A stretch of 64,000 bases of DNA from Erythroxylum novogranatense (GCA_029891385.1 CM057231.1:23777300-23841299), one strand, 5' to 3'. Shown: positions 34,360 to 46,110, numbered from the stretch's first letter. A program made the numbers and translations. The notes: generated by a model from the sequence alone, not told the origin.

Positions 34360-34508
34360 GAGATCATCTGTATCGGCTTCCCTATGTCATCTCTGTGCCA
34401 ACCCCTCCTATCCACATATTTCACAATAAATAAATAAAACAACATGAAATAAGTAGATGGGAGGGGTTGGCACAGAAATGGTACAGGGAAGCCGGTACAG
34501 ACGATCTC
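34360..34508. ncRNA. Candidate hairpin RNA (inverted repeat, 65-bp arms)
   Basis: The arm 34360-34424 is complementary to 34444-34508 at 55 of 65 positions with no gap, around a 19-nt loop (34425-34443). The central part CTGTGCCAACCCCTCC is perfectly paired with GGAGGGGTTGGCACAG. Several of the ten mismatches become G-U pairs in RNA, depending on the strand. This fits a young MIRNA-type precursor or a small inverted-repeat transposon. GATGGGAGGGGTTGG recalls the star strand of the miR482 family, but it would be on the wrong arm, so I do not assign a family. No flanking TSD is obvious. Confidence 0.45.
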
Positions 34509-35670
34509 ATCGCCAGAAGAAAGGGACACTCATGAAAGGGGTATCATTGAAAGCTTGACTTTACTGGCAACAAGGCAGTAATTATCAGGGTTCAAACCGG
34601 ACAAGTGCTTTAAAAGAAGTGTTATATGCTTGTGACCATTTCGGGAGGCTTTTGAGGTGACTCTGTCATGATCGATGAACAGTTCATTTGAGTCTAGCAT
34701 GCAGTTAACTACGTACTTTCACGTCTTGGCTTTTGAAAGTTGAAACTGACGTCAAATGATCCAAGCCAGCGCGTAGTTTCTTTGGGGTCTCAATTGCCAG
34801 CAAGGAGACTAAGAAAAGAGAGTGAAAAAAGCTATAAATCTACCACAAGCCAAGCATTTTCTTACTTTTCTATTTTTTATTGTTGAAAGTGGGAGCCTAC
34901 TGTGTATTCCTCCCATCAAACGCAAAAGATATGCACAGTAATGGCTTAACCAAAGGAAATAAGTTGCTTTCTAAAAGATAGCTTTAAGCATTTCCTAAAG
35001 GTGAATTCTGATATCTATCTTTTTTTTGCTCAAACAGACTGGTTGAAAGAAACTTGTTATAATGACCTACGTCAATTTCCATTTACAATCTTATACATAT
35101 CTTCTTCCTTTTCTTTTTTTTTTTTTTTTTGGTTGCACATACACTAATTATAGAACTATCTACCTATTTAAATGTGTTTGAGATTTTGCAAAAATTGATA
35201 GCTACGACAAGTGGCATGTGGAACATAGTGACGACATTGATCTCATTTTTTCAAGTGTTGTCTTAGCAGTTTCCTTTTCATCAAGCTAAGGTGATGACCA
35301 CTTAGATCTATTGTCAAGGCATTGGCACCATTTCTTCAGAAAAGAAAGATCTTCTACTTTATGAATGAGAGTGATAAAAAGTAAGAAAAGAAATAAAAAG
35401 ACATGAACTATTGATCCAATAGTACCCAAAAATGAACAAGGGGGAGAAAGGATATTAAGAATGAACATCATCTGCTCAGACATAGAGGGAAAGGAGATCC
35501 TTAAGACCTAAAAGCAACCAAAAATTGACCTCACTAAGCAAATAAAAAATAGTAATAAACCTAAATAAAGACAAAATTGTTAACTTCCAAATAACACAAA
35601 ACAATCCACTAATAATTTCTCATTTATATTTTACAAAATTCTTCAAACAACAGATCACTTATTGATTATT

Positions 35671-35676
35671 TTTATT
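35671..35676 (-). terminator. Possible poly(A) signal of the HIPP gene
   Basis: AATAAA on the minus strand lies 64 nt after the stop codon. Position fits a plant near-upstream element; not proof of use. Confidence 0.4.
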
Positions 35677-35739
35677 GACTTCATGTTATCAAATACGTTT
35701 ACCAAGCCCTCATTAGTACATGACATGATCATGGCTTCT

Positions 35740-36808
35740 TCACATGATTGAGCAACCACTCTCATCATCATCATTGTACATAATTATGGGATCAGACGGT
35801 GGAGGTGGCTGGTGATGGTAGTTAAGATGACTTTGAATGGGAGGGGGATAATAACAGGCACTAGAGCTAGGATACGCAGTGCTATAGCTGAGTCCATATG
35901 CTGGAGAAGCCGAATAATACATAGGAAGATAAGGGTTTGCATGCTGCCACGGAGGGCTGTGAGTCATTGACGGCCCAGGTGGCTCAGGGTCTGAAAGAGT
36001 CCTCGGAGAGACATTACCTGGTGGCGGGTTGCCTGAAGTATCACCTCCTGCAGCCGCGGCACCATTGTTAGAATTACCATCTTGTGCATTCTTCTTCTTC
36101 TTCTTCCTTTTCTTCTTCTTGCTGCCATTTCCACCGACACCAGTTGCAGTAGCACTTGGCTCAGTAGCCTCCTCGCTGTCAAATTCAGCTTGTTGATCAT
36201 CTTCACCGTTGGTTTCGTCAGTTTTGGTAGCTTTGTCAAGATTTTCTGTGGAAGTCAGTTGAGGAACATCACCAACTTCTGGGTTGTCTTTAGTATCCTT
36301 CTGCTTTCCGCTGTTATTAGATCTTCCAGACTTTTTCTCCTTCTCAGGCTTTTCTAGCCATAGTTCAGCATGCTTTCCTGATCTCACCAGCTTCTTGATA
36401 AGGGTCTCTGCATCGACGTTGCCAGTTACAGTAACCTTATGTCGAGAATCAATCTCGGTCTTGTAAACACCTGGCCATCATAACAAATGACAAGCAGAGT
36501 TTGAAGGACTAACGGTATAACTTGATGGAATAGAACAGCAATTGAATGAAATAGTTGACATCGATCTACCTTCAATACCCTGAAGTACTTTCTTGACTTT
36601 CTTCTTGCAGCCTTCACAGTGAATTGAAACTTTCAAGTTCCATGTCTACAAGATATTGAAAACTAGAGTATATAAGCAGGCGAAAAGCACACAATATGCA
36701 GCTAAGAAAAGATTAACGTGCAGGAGTAGCATTCTATACACGAAAAGCCTATCGTTCAACCTGGTATTTCAGTTGCTCTGGAGCATCTTCAGGTGGCTTA
36801 GTTCCCAT
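35740..36808 (-). CDS. Heavy-metal-associated isoprenylated plant protein (HIPP)
   Basis: The coding exons are 36808-36761, 36645-36570 and 36470-35740, joined by introns of 115 and 99 bp with GT-AG ends. They give 855 nt, 284 residues, with no break. The ATG is at 36808-36806 and gives MGTKPPEDAPEQLKYQ. An HMA (heavy-metal-associated) fold follows, with SIHCEGCKKKVKKVL (metal-binding C26 and C29) and GVYKTEIDSRHKVTVTGNVD. After KLVRSGKHAELW come a Lys-rich tract (KKKKRKKKKK), a Gly/Asn-rich part, a Pro/Tyr-rich part and the C-terminal CSIM, a CaaX box for isoprenylation. HIPPs are thought to act as metallochaperones or stress-related partners at membranes and in the nucleus. The length suits the long single-HMA HIPP group. 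It is the only intact host gene in the window. Confidence 0.9.
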
Positions 36809-36816
36809 TATCCTAG

Positions 36817-36841
36817 AGGGGGGGAGAGAGAGAGGAAGGCA
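36817..36841 (-). promoter_or_regulatory. CT-rich 5' leader of the HIPP gene
   Basis: The minus strand reads a run of CCTTCCTCTCTCTCTC followed by C residues, ending about 10 nt before the ATG. Such pyrimidine tracts are common in plant 5'UTRs. Confidence 0.5.
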
Positions 36842-36948
36842 AGGTCTGGGCTGGAAGTGATTGGGCAGGTTGAGGTTTAAGACTTAAAAGATGAGAATTG
36901 GAGTATGACAAAATAAAGCAAGAGAAAGGAAGAGCAAGGATTAAGTGG

Positions 36949-37024
36949 ATGCCACGTCACTTGTACACAATATGAAGAGTTACAGCTATGATACAATCAA
37001 CAACTCACGTGATCATATCACGTG
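36949..37024. promoter_or_regulatory. G-box/ABRE-like cluster upstream of HIPP
   Basis: Two perfect CACGTG G-boxes lie at 37006-37011 and 37019-37024, 13 bp apart; the second extends to ACGTGGC, an ABRE core. A third ACGT core (GCCACGTCAC) is near 36952. They lie about 140-220 bp upstream of the HIPP ATG. This suggests control by bZIP or bHLH factors, such as ABA, light or stress response. That is inference from motif only. Confidence 0.5.
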
Positions 37025-37558
37025 GCCAGTACTAGGCTGTACCGCTGTATGCCTCCGTCATCTACTGTGTTAAGCTTTACATGCAAAAGGTGTAATTAGA
37101 GGCTTTCTTTCAGCGCATTGAAATGGAATTATAGTACTAAGCAAATAATTGAACTCATAGTACTTGCTTCAGTGTATCAGTATCATCTCCTGAGGCTTTT
37201 GATGTTGTGAAAAGGAGACCTGGGGTCCAATTTCAGTAATCGTTCATCAAATCGGACGGCTCTAGGGGACTAATTCAGGTAACTGCCATCAGAAATATTG
37301 ACACACGCTTACATTTGCCAGTTTCCAAGCAAAAAAAAACGGATGGAATATATTATTTCCTTTTCTTCTATTTGCTGTACCAGGAAACCTTTAAAACTTC
37401 AAAAATGTATATGTAATTGAGTTCTCTCTTATTCAATTTAAGGAGGAATTTATGTCAATTTACCATGTTTTTACGTAGATGCAAAGGCAAAGCAGACATC
37501 TTTATTTGGAACAACATCATTTAACTCTCCTCTAATGTTTTTCTTTTCTTCACGTTAT
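37025..37558. other. Intergenic spacer right of the HIPP gene
   Basis: Nothing coding is seen. It holds the distal upstream region of HIPP and ends at the LTR of element G. Confidence 0.5.
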
Positions 37559-38044
37559 TGTTGTTTGTATTGTTCTTTCTTTGGTTTGTGTCCCACATTG
37601 AAAGAGCAGGGGACTTTCACCTTGTTTATACACTAAATTGTTTTGTAAGACTTTGAGTCAAGTCTTTTGAAGATGACATGGATACCACATACGTGTTTGA
37701 CGTTATTACTATTATTATTGGTCTATGAATCTTTTCTGCTATATATAAGACAGCACACTTTTTTTTTATTTGTTACTTTGCCATTGTCACACTTCTTATC
37801 ATTTCCTCTAAACAAGACACGCATCTCCTCTTATCTTTTCTATTATGTCTTTGTCTGCTTTTATTAATTCTTAGAGACAGATCCTACTTTTTTCTTTGGA
37901 GTGCACCGAAGCTAGTGGAGGAGGCATTAACCATAAAGTTAGATCTTGTTGTCTTGTGGCATCATAGAGGGGAAATTTTCGATTTACGATAATGATTTTC
38001 ACGATGCCTTACACTCTCAGATAAGTTATTTCAATTTTTATTTA
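37559..38044 (+). repeat. 5' LTR of element G (visible part)
   Basis: Shared blocks with 50111-50783 include 'ttggtttgtgtcccacatt', 'ctatatataagac' (a TATA-like box), 'gagacagatcct' and 'aattttcacga'. It lacks about 28 bp near the start and a segment in the middle that the 3' LTR has. The true inner end may be further right, near a GATATCAGCC string at 38295. Confidence 0.65.
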
Positions 38045-38444
38045 GTGTTATTTCATTATTTCGCTAACAATCTAAGTTGGAAAATAAAAATTGTTTTATT
38101 ATTCATGCTCTTTGTCGGGAAATTGTTGTGTTCTTGTTACTGTTTGCCAAAATTTTATCGTGTTTATTTTGATATTAGTCGTAATACTGTGTTGTTGCGT
38201 GTTTATTTAGGTATATGTTGGAATAATGTTCTGTTCTTACTGCTGCATTAGTTGAAATACCGTTTGTTATTGTTGCTGTTTCTTTATTTTGATATCAGCC
38301 GAACAATTTGTTTTGTTCTTTGTGGCGGTGTAAGTCATCTCCATTTTCAGGTTCATTTTGTTGTTTGCGAATGGGACCAATGTCGATTCTACTCTTTCTA
38401 TTTCCCATATAGGTTCTACCTCTGTTACCATAGCCTAGAGAATT

Positions 38445-39052
38445 ATACCTGATCTTACTAAATTAGAGCCTCAAATTGGGAGAAACTTCAAAAAATGGTT
38501 TAAGAATGTTATATTTTAGTTCCAACAATATTAGATTGATTTTGTGTTGTTTGAAGATATTCCTAGTGGCAATACTGACCCTAAGACAACTAAAGATAAC
38601 CGTACCATTAGGGGGGTTTTGCTTAACTAGATGATAAATTTATTATGAACCAATTACATGAGTATGAAAACTTAGTTGCTGAAATCCTTACTAAAGGCAT
38701 GAACATGTGTGAGTTGTTTCAAGCTAATGTTCTTATTAAGAAACTACCTGCCTCATGGAATGGGTATAAAAACCGGTTGAGGCATAAGAAGAAGGACATG
38801 AAGCTACAAGAATTGATCGGACATATAAAGATTGAGAATGCCAACCGTACACGAGATAAGGCCAAATCTATCACCATTGTCCCTACTGAGGCTAATGTGA
38901 TAGAACATAAAAATGTAAGTAACTTCAATAAGAATGGTGGACAAAACCAGTCCTTGAACAACAATAAGCATTGTCAGTTTAAACGCAAAAGGATTGAAGG
39001 TGATTGTTGGTGGTGCCAGAAGCCATATAGCCATCCTGCTGCTTTTCACTAA
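38445..39052 (+). pseudogene. Element G gag remnant
   Basis: It contains NFKKWFKNVIF and DFVLFEDIPSGNTDP near 38490-38580, and, in one open frame from 38645, HEYENLVAEILTKGMNMCEL, LIKKLPASWNGYKNRLRH and LQELIGHIKIEN. This is a copia gag core. The zinc knuckle is degraded to CWWCQKPYSHPAAFH near 39005. Stops before 38645 and the weak knuckle show decay. Confidence 0.75.
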
Positions 39053-39249
39053 GCTAGAATCATCCATAAAAAGAAGGGCCTAGGACAGAAACTACAACAT
39101 TTTGGGAAAAGAAACCAAAAGGGGTACCATCGAGGTAACCAAAAAAATTTTGGTAAGCCTCAAGCTAATATGGCCGAAGCTACTAGTGGTAATGACGAGG
39201 AGATCATTATTGTTGTGGTATCTGAAGTCAACATTGCTGAAAACTTGGT

Positions 39250-39437
39250 CAAATAAATCATTGACATAAGAGCCACACGCCACATCCGCACCAATAAGGA
39301 CTTGTTCAAGTAGTTGAATGATGCTGTTGATGGTGAATTTGTGTATACGGGCAACTCCAGGAAAGTTCCTATCCAAGGAGTTGGGAAAGTCACTCTCAAA
39401 CTCACTTTTGAAAAAGTTTTAGCTTTAGAAAATTATT
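39250..39437 (+). pseudogene. Element G protease remnant, first part
   Basis: The frame reads IDIRATRHIRTNKDLF, where the active-site D-S-G of copia protease became D-I-R, then KVPIQGVGKVTLKLTFEKVL. It is cut at about 39437 by element H. It resumes at 47531 with LFVLNVCRNL, matching the next conserved block of this protease. Confidence 0.65.
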
Positions 39438-40838
39438 AAAAAAATCCTCAATATACTACAAGCGCACAGGTCATTGGTGCAATATGTGAGGTGCAATATG
39501 TGAGGTGTCGATCCCTTGTGGAGTTGTCAAACTAATTTAATTCTAAGTTATCTAAGGCCTAAAGAATTATTAAAATGAAAATAAAAACTAAACATAAAAG
39601 TAAACATGTGAAGATGATTGATAGGAAGTTAATTTGTAAAATTAAAAAAAAAAAAGAAATTGAATATTGAGCACCATCAAATTCACAAAGGGAAATCACA
39701 CAAAAAAATACCAAATTATAAGAAAGGGATTTATCCTATTATCAATATTAACCTAATCACTTTGTGTTGATGTGGTGTCAGTTTTAGACTATTGAAGGGT
39801 GAATTACTCTATTTCGAGTTATAATCACTAAGCCTTAATTAATAAGCCCTAATTAAGTCGAGTTATCGAAAATGTCATCTCGATTAACAATTAGCCCACA
39901 ACTTAATTAGTTCTTAAGCCTTCTAATAATCGTGTCTCACGCAAGATCTCTCTCTGTATAATTACTAATTTAATTATTTGCATGGTCTATTGGGATGTTT
40001 AACTCTCGTTAACCAATCCAATCATTTTGCATTCGATTCACTCTATGATTTATTACCGAAGCATTAAGTTACAACAAATAATGATAACACCCAAACAAAT
40101 TAGCATTGAATCAAGTTTAAGTCCCTAAAGAAAAGTTAGAGAATCATCATCAATCCTAAATCCATCACCATAATCATATCCATCTTGCACATTCAAAGAA
40201 AAAATAATAAAAATGAAAAGAGAATGTCACTTGGATGAGATCAAGAAGGCTCGGAAAAGCTGCAACAGTAAAATCCCGCTCCTCTATCATTTTCTCTCTC
40301 TTTTTATTCTTTCTTCTTGGAGTTTTTCCAAAGTAGCAGAAAATGAAACTCCCCTAGGGTTCTTTCTCTTTCTTTATATAGTCTTTTTTATTTTAGGTAA
40401 ACTCTAAGGTTTTCCCATGTCTAAAAAGTCCCAAATGTACCTCGATAAATCGCATTCGGGAGGTTATCCTGGTTGTCTGTCGTGTAGACTATCCTGACAC
40501 TTTATTTAGCTCTTTGTCACGATCATGGCAGACTAGGCCAAGATTGTGGCTCCCCTCAACTAGTTATGTCACGATCGTAGGCCTGGGCTTGGCTCCGGCT
40601 TCTATTGGTTATCCTCTGTTCTTCCATATTTGTTCTCAAACACTAATAAATACATCAAGAAATCTCAAATACACAAATTAAAGCATAAAAGCATGCTCTA
40701 ACCCATATAACAGTCAAAACATAAATATTTAACTAAATAACACAATCATAACCTAGACATGCACTAATTATTCAATTTAACAACTAAACATGTACGAAAC
40801 TTCCCACTAAAACATTATGCAACCTACCACTATCAACA
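39438..40838 (-). repeat. 3' LTR of element H
   Basis: On the minus strand it begins TGTTGATAGTGG, a typical Athila start. It aligns with 46113-47528 over its full length, for example 'cactaaaacattatg' and 'aatatactacaagcgcac' against 'aatatactgcaagtgcac'. Its outer end is A-rich and uncertain by several bases. Confidence 0.8.
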
Positions 40839-40849
40839 TCCCTACACTT
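40839..40849 (-). other. Polypurine tract of element H
   Basis: AAGTGTAGGGA on the minus strand, directly before the 3' LTR start TGTTGATAG. Confidence 0.8.
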
Positions 40850-41989
40850 AAACTTTTACTTGTCCTCAAGAAAAGTCAAAATAAGTAAAACAAAAACACA
40901 CCAAAAAACAACACATACACATATGCAATAATGGGACAATGACATTAAACTTCATGAAATAAATTTAACTACAAATACAATTCTTCAAGTTGTTCTAACT
41001 TATTAACTTCTGAATTATGTGTCTAAGTACTTTAGACTAAATATACGTACTAATCAGGACTTAATGTCACATTCATTCCCTCCTATCACTTATACACGTA
41101 AATTGATAATTATTTGGTCAATCGAAACTGTAACTATCCTTAAGCGACTTTACATAAGAAATCATATTATTCACATGATCAGTGGGATTTACTAAACAAC
41201 ACACTATTTTTGTTAATTTTACTGACACAAACCTAGCCTTTTGACATGTAGGTAAACATTTATGATGGATGTCCCCCAATTACTCAACTAGACTATGTTT
41301 TTATTAAGTGGTTTGGTTGGAATGTCATTATAGCCTTTTGAGGTGAAGGCAAACATTTGTTATGAATGTCCCCCGATAACTCAACTATATTATATTCTTA
41401 ACTAGATCCTAGCTCTATCATAACCCGATTTGTTTCAAAAAGGACCAGCAGAATAGTTATTTATTTAAGATTTACACAACACTATCTTTTTTTGTCCTAC
41501 CTCAATTCTTAAGCTGATCATTCTCATGAAAAGATACTAACGATGTTACTTATTCGATTGGCCTAAAATTATAAATGAATGTGGTAAATTCCTAGATTGA
41601 GCAAACTAACATCGTATCCTAATTAACATGCATATTTAACTGAGGCAACCTAGAACACTAATTTCTCAAACTAATAAAGTTTAGCAACCTAAAAGACTAT
41701 GTTCAAAGCTAAATCGACTCCGACAAGTCCTAGGCATTGATACATTCACACAAATCACATTATGCAATCCTAAACAAAACTAACATATAACATGTAAAAT
41801 TCACATTCAAATAAAAACATATAATGCACATAGCCCCAACACTTGGGCAACACATTGTCCTCAATGTGAGAAGAACAAAAAAACAATACATGAGGTGGGA
41901 ACACAAATTAATGAAACATAAGAAATATGTGAACGATTGAAAATAATAATAAAAATAAAAGACAAGGGTTAGAGTATAGAACCATTATG
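40850..41989. other. Non-coding 3' spacer of element H
   Basis: About 1.1 kb of AT-rich DNA without a supported gene. It holds two related stretches with 'ccttttgacatgtaggtaaacatttatgatggatgtccccc' type sequence (about 41240 and 41335), a diverged duplication of about 95 bp. Confidence 0.5.
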
Positions 41990-43117
41990 GTGATTGAGGT
42001 GGTGATGGTGTCGGAGGTGGTAGTTGAACACCTTGAGCTTCGAAATATGTATGAATATGTCGTATGTCCTGACTTTGGCTTCTTTGTTCTCTAGCCATCT
42101 CCTTTAACATCTTGGTGTTTTTTAAAATGGCTTTGTTAGTGTTTGAGATGGCTTCCATTACCTTCTCCCATCCCGTTGGCTCTTCCTCTTCTAACTCCTC
42201 GCTGGTTGAGTCCTCCTCCTATTGTGGTGGGGTTGAGCTCGAACTACCTTGTCCCGCCCTGGTCTTGACACGAGATTTTACGTTGATATCTTGAAGTTCC
42301 ATATTATGGGACTTCAAACTTGCAGCTCTCATCAAGTGATGAGTGTTGAGAAACTCAGGACAATGGACAATTAGTCCATTACAATTGACACTATAGTATT
42401 CTGCAATAATTGTGACCAAGTACCCCTTGCCTAAGTTATTGCTTCTCTTTCTTAGAGTAGCAGTATATAAGTAGAGGTGCAAACTTTGACGTTATGATCC
42501 ATACATCACAAGATGAAAAGCTCCTTTGTTGAACATTTGTTTGTTTCAATTTTTTCAATATAGTTTGACACATGAACTTATGTAATAAAAAGTGTTCGAG
42601 GCTTTGAATAATGTTATTGTGAGCATTTTTAGTGTCAAAGCTCTCTAGGCTAGTCAGTTCCGTCCAATAATGGGTGGCAGAAAAGTCATCTTACTGATCT
42701 ACTATGATCGAGGTGGGAAATCTATCGATTTCACACAAAATGTTATATTCTAATCCATATAGTTGACCATGCAATCAAAACCATAGGTCCTTAGGGTTGG
42801 TTGGCTCATATTGAAAGGAGGTGAAGAATTATAGGGTTAGTTCTTTATAAACAGCATAATTAAATCTTATAAAAATTTCCCACTAAATTCTTCCGCCTAA
42901 AGTTTCAACTCATTATCTCAATCCAATTGTTTCTATTGTATCAAAATCTAAGTATTTAGGCACAATAATGTTCCTTAAACTGGTTACCTTCCTCCTCTAA
43001 GTAGATCGGGAAAGGTGTCCCATAATCTGCCACTCGGTTTCTTTGCACACGATCTGATACTTGGACCTTGCCTTTAGGTTGAGCACGTTTGATCGTTTGC
43101 TTAATGCGTGACCCCAT
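41990..43117 (-). pseudogene. Athila ORF-like protein remnant in H
   Basis: The minus strand opens at ATG 43117 with MGSRIKQTIKRAQPKGKVQ. In broken frames it then shows a HYWTELTSLESFDTKNAHNN block near 42650 and VTIIAEYYSVNCNGLIVHCP near 42390, with a HHLMRAASLKS end. This pattern resembles the plant retrotransposon protein known from Athila ORF-1. Many stops interrupt it. The family call is from recognition of style and needs a profile search. Confidence 0.4.
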
Positions 43118-43949
43118 TAGATTGAGAGTTATGAGGAAACTTTTTTGGGAGAGATAAAGGCTTAAGATGTTTGTAGAGAGAGAAGTGACTTCTTGTGTTT
43201 ACAGAGATAGTGAGAAAATGGAATATGTAGGAAAAGTGAGGTTAAGTGTAAATATATAGGTTAGGAAGGGGATAAGAGGTTAAAAGTGGAAAAAATTTGT
43301 TGAAATTTGCACATATCAAGATTGCTCTGCCACTAGCCACAATCGTGGCCCTACAAAAATTCAGCATGCTTTCCGATTTTGCTTCTTTTTCCTCATTTTA
43401 TCCCTAAAATACTTCCATACCTTATAATTACATTATCACCCTCATTGTGCTTGCCTTCCACACATTCCCATATCAACTAATCCTCAATTCCTCCAAGATA
43501 TTTAATTAGACTCGAAACACACAAAAAACATAATGCAAAACCTATTTACTATAAAAGATGACGTAACAAATTGATAAAAAAATAATGGGTTACCTCTCAT
43601 GCAGTGCTTCTTTTACCGTTGGTAGCTAGACATAATTCTTTTTCTCATGTTGGTTTGAACAAGTTGTGTAATGTTAGCGAGATCTTAGGTCTTATAAATT
43701 GCAAATGAGCTACCAGACTATGATTTCCACCACCCTTCTTCTTCGTCTTCTTCTGCTTATTTCTTCGAGATTGTGGCTTTTTAGGTGAATCCTTATGATT
43801 ATCACTACTTTCAACCTCTCCATGAGACTTGGTTCTCTTAATGACATCTATGAATTGTGAGGACTTATTATATCACTGGACATGTTAAAGGACATCTTCT
43901 CATTCCCCACCCTTAGAGTCAACTTGCCTTTATCAGCATCTATAATAGA
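43118..43949. other. Junction where pol of H is missing
   Basis: Only about 830 bp lie between protease and the downstream ORF remnant. I see no RT (no YVDD or YMDD), RNase H or integrase motif on either strand. The remaining sequence is low in coding signal. Confidence 0.6.
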
Positions 43950-44396
43950 TCAGGAGGTGGTTACAAATGGTCGTCTAAGGATAATTGGTATCTCCAAGTC
44001 TTCCTCTATGTCCAAAATGATGAAGTATGTGGGAAAGGTAAAATTTTCTACCTTAATAAGAACGCCCTTGATTATACCTCTCAGATAGTGAATTGACCAA
44101 TCAACCATCTGCACACTCATCATGGTTAGCGTTATTTCTCCTAACTTCATTTTTTGGAATAAAATGTAAGGCATCATACTTATACTAGCTCCTAAGTCTG
44201 CAAAAGTCTTATACACTTTGAAATTACCTATGGTGCAAGGAATATAAAAATTCCCTAGATCCTTTTGCTTCTGTGGTAATGTTGCCATTTCATTAGAGTT
44301 CTCGATGCTTCCTACTTCACTCGCCAGGTTTTCCAACTCCTTTCTGTTGATTAATCTCTCTTGTATAGATTCTATAAGAGTGAGTTGTGTTTTCAA
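43950..44396 (-). pseudogene. Element H protease domain
   Basis: The minus strand has 148 open codons with ENSNEMATLPQKQKDLGNFY, IPCTIGNFKVYKTFADLGAS and ISMMPYILFQKMKLGEIT, then IILDIEEDLEIPIILRRPF. This is the aspartic protease of Athila; the active site here reads D-L-G, which is the usual form in Athila elements. A stop separates it from the gag frame upstream. Confidence 0.8.
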
Positions 44397-44540
44397 CTAC
44401 TCTATTACCTCAAAGATTTCCCTCAACTTCGCTTATTTTGACTATCATTTTGCTAAAATATGGTATGGAATTGTAGGTCAATACTCCTTAATTTCCTTCA
44501 GGTTATGTTCATTTGAAAGGAAATTTTTATCAGCCCATTT

Positions 44541-45905
44541 CTATTCCTTTTCCTTATCTTCTTCAGGTTGGTCGAGCTTCTCCTTAATGGCCTGGGTGAT
44601 AAGCATGATTCTTTCCTTTGGGTTTGTTTCTGTGTTACTTGGAAGGCTCCCCACAATTTTTGAAGATAGTGCATCTGCCAATTGGCCCATTTGGACTTCC
44701 AAGTTGTGGATAGAGGATAGATGATTCTTTGTCACTTGTTGAAATTTTTCTTCCAATCTCTTATGTGCATCATCCATACTTATAATCTTATCCAAGATTT
44801 TGTCTAATTTGGCATCCATTGAGTTAGGTTTCTCCTTTCGAAATCTAGGAGGCCCGTGAGATCGGAATTGACCTCCAGCATTATTTGACCACGGAAAGTT
44901 TGGGTGATTCTTCCACCCAGGATTGTACATGTTCGAATAGGGGATGTTCCCTCTACCATGAACAAACTGTGCTCCCATATACTTAACTTGCTCCATTTCA
45001 TTACTTTACATCAGGAAGCAGTCGATGGTATTATGATTATCCTGGCCGTATGGCTCTCATCTTTGTTGAATAACCTTAACAAGGGTTGAAGAGGAGGCTT
45101 TCATGTTGTTCAATTGTCTTGTTAAGCTATCAATTTTTTTCTTACATCTCTTTCATTTAGTCAATAGTTATAGCTCCTTTCTATTCTCGGACGGTTATGT
45201 GTTGTCTGCTTGATCATTCGTCTACAGACAGTTATTATTGGCCATTTCTTCTAGCAACTCCTTTGCTTCATCAATAGTCTTTTGCATAAGCAATTCGCAC
45301 AATGCTACATGTATGGTACCTCTCATGGGTGGATTGACTCCATTGTAGAAGGTTTGTAAAACAAATTCTTTTGGTAAGTTGTGGTGCGGAAACCTCCTTT
45401 ACAAATCCTTATATGTCTCTCACGCTTCATAAAATGACTCCCCATCACTCTGTTGGAAGTTCGTGATTTCTTTTATCATCTTTGTAGTTTTAGTGAAGGG
45501 AAAATACTTATCTAAGAATGCATATACCAATTGCTCCCACGTTGTGACATTTGAGGGATTGAGAGAGTGATACCAAGCTTTAGCTCTATTCCTTAGACTG
45601 AAAGGAAAGAGCCTCATCCTAACAGCATCTTCCGGCATTCCATAATATCGAAAGGTATCACATATTTCTAAGAAATTTACTATGTGCACATTAGGATCCT
45701 CATTGATCAATCCATATAATTGAACATTTGTTTGCAACATGTTTGATAAGGCTAGCTTTATTTCGAATGAAGGTGCTTGAACAGGTGGTCTAGAGACACC
45801 TTGATTGGTTGAATTAAATCCCATTCTTATGAAATCCATGAGGTTTCGCGGTTGGTTCCCTTGGTTTCTTCCTTGTTGAAACTCTTGATGAATTTCTTCA
45901 ACCAT
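44541..45905 (-). pseudogene. Element H gag
   Basis: From ATG 45905 it reads MVEEIHQEFQQGRNQGNQPR, then FEIKLALSNMLQTNVQLYGL, PNVHIVNFLEICDTFRYYG and the gag core LRNRAKAWYHSLNPSNVTTW with FLDKYFPFTKTTKMIKEI. The frame is lost between 45420 and 44996. It resumes with YNPGWKNHPNFPWSNN and a coiled region LEVQMGQLADALSS, ending at 44541. These blocks are the standard gag of Athila elements. Stops in the middle make it a pseudogene. Confidence 0.85.
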
Positions 45906-46092
45906 GATTGCTTTGGTATTTCCTTATTGGCGTTTGGCTCTTCGAATGACTCATTCCAAGTGGTTAATGTCAAGTGCTAGGGCTTCAGCGATCTAACTTA
46001 AACTTCGAGTGACTCTTTGGTTTATGCAAATGCATGGACACAAGAGTGATGAGAATGTCTTAGACTACAAGAACTAAACTAATCCTACTACT

Positions 46093-46110
46093 CTCCGACA
46101 ACGGCGCCAA
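46093..46110 (-). other. Primer binding site of element H
   Basis: TTGGCGCCGTTGTCGGAG on the minus strand matches the tRNA-Asp type primer site used by Athila and Tat elements. Confidence 0.9.

Larger units (their letters stand above)
32952..35739. other. Intergenic spacer left of the HIPP gene
   Basis: No coding region is supported. It contains a TATATG microsatellite (33424-33476), a large inverted repeat (34360-34508) and a T-rich run at about 35106-35131. The part just before 35740 should include the 3'UTR of the HIPP gene. Confidence 0.6.

Noticed and set aside
34360..34508. Assignment of the hairpin to the miR482/2118 family
   Set aside because: The GGGAGG-rich arm is on the 3' side on both strands, opposite to known precursors of that family.
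35964..36239. 91-codon minus-strand frame inside the HIPP exon
   Set aside because: Alternative frame of the third exon of HIPP, explained by the real gene.
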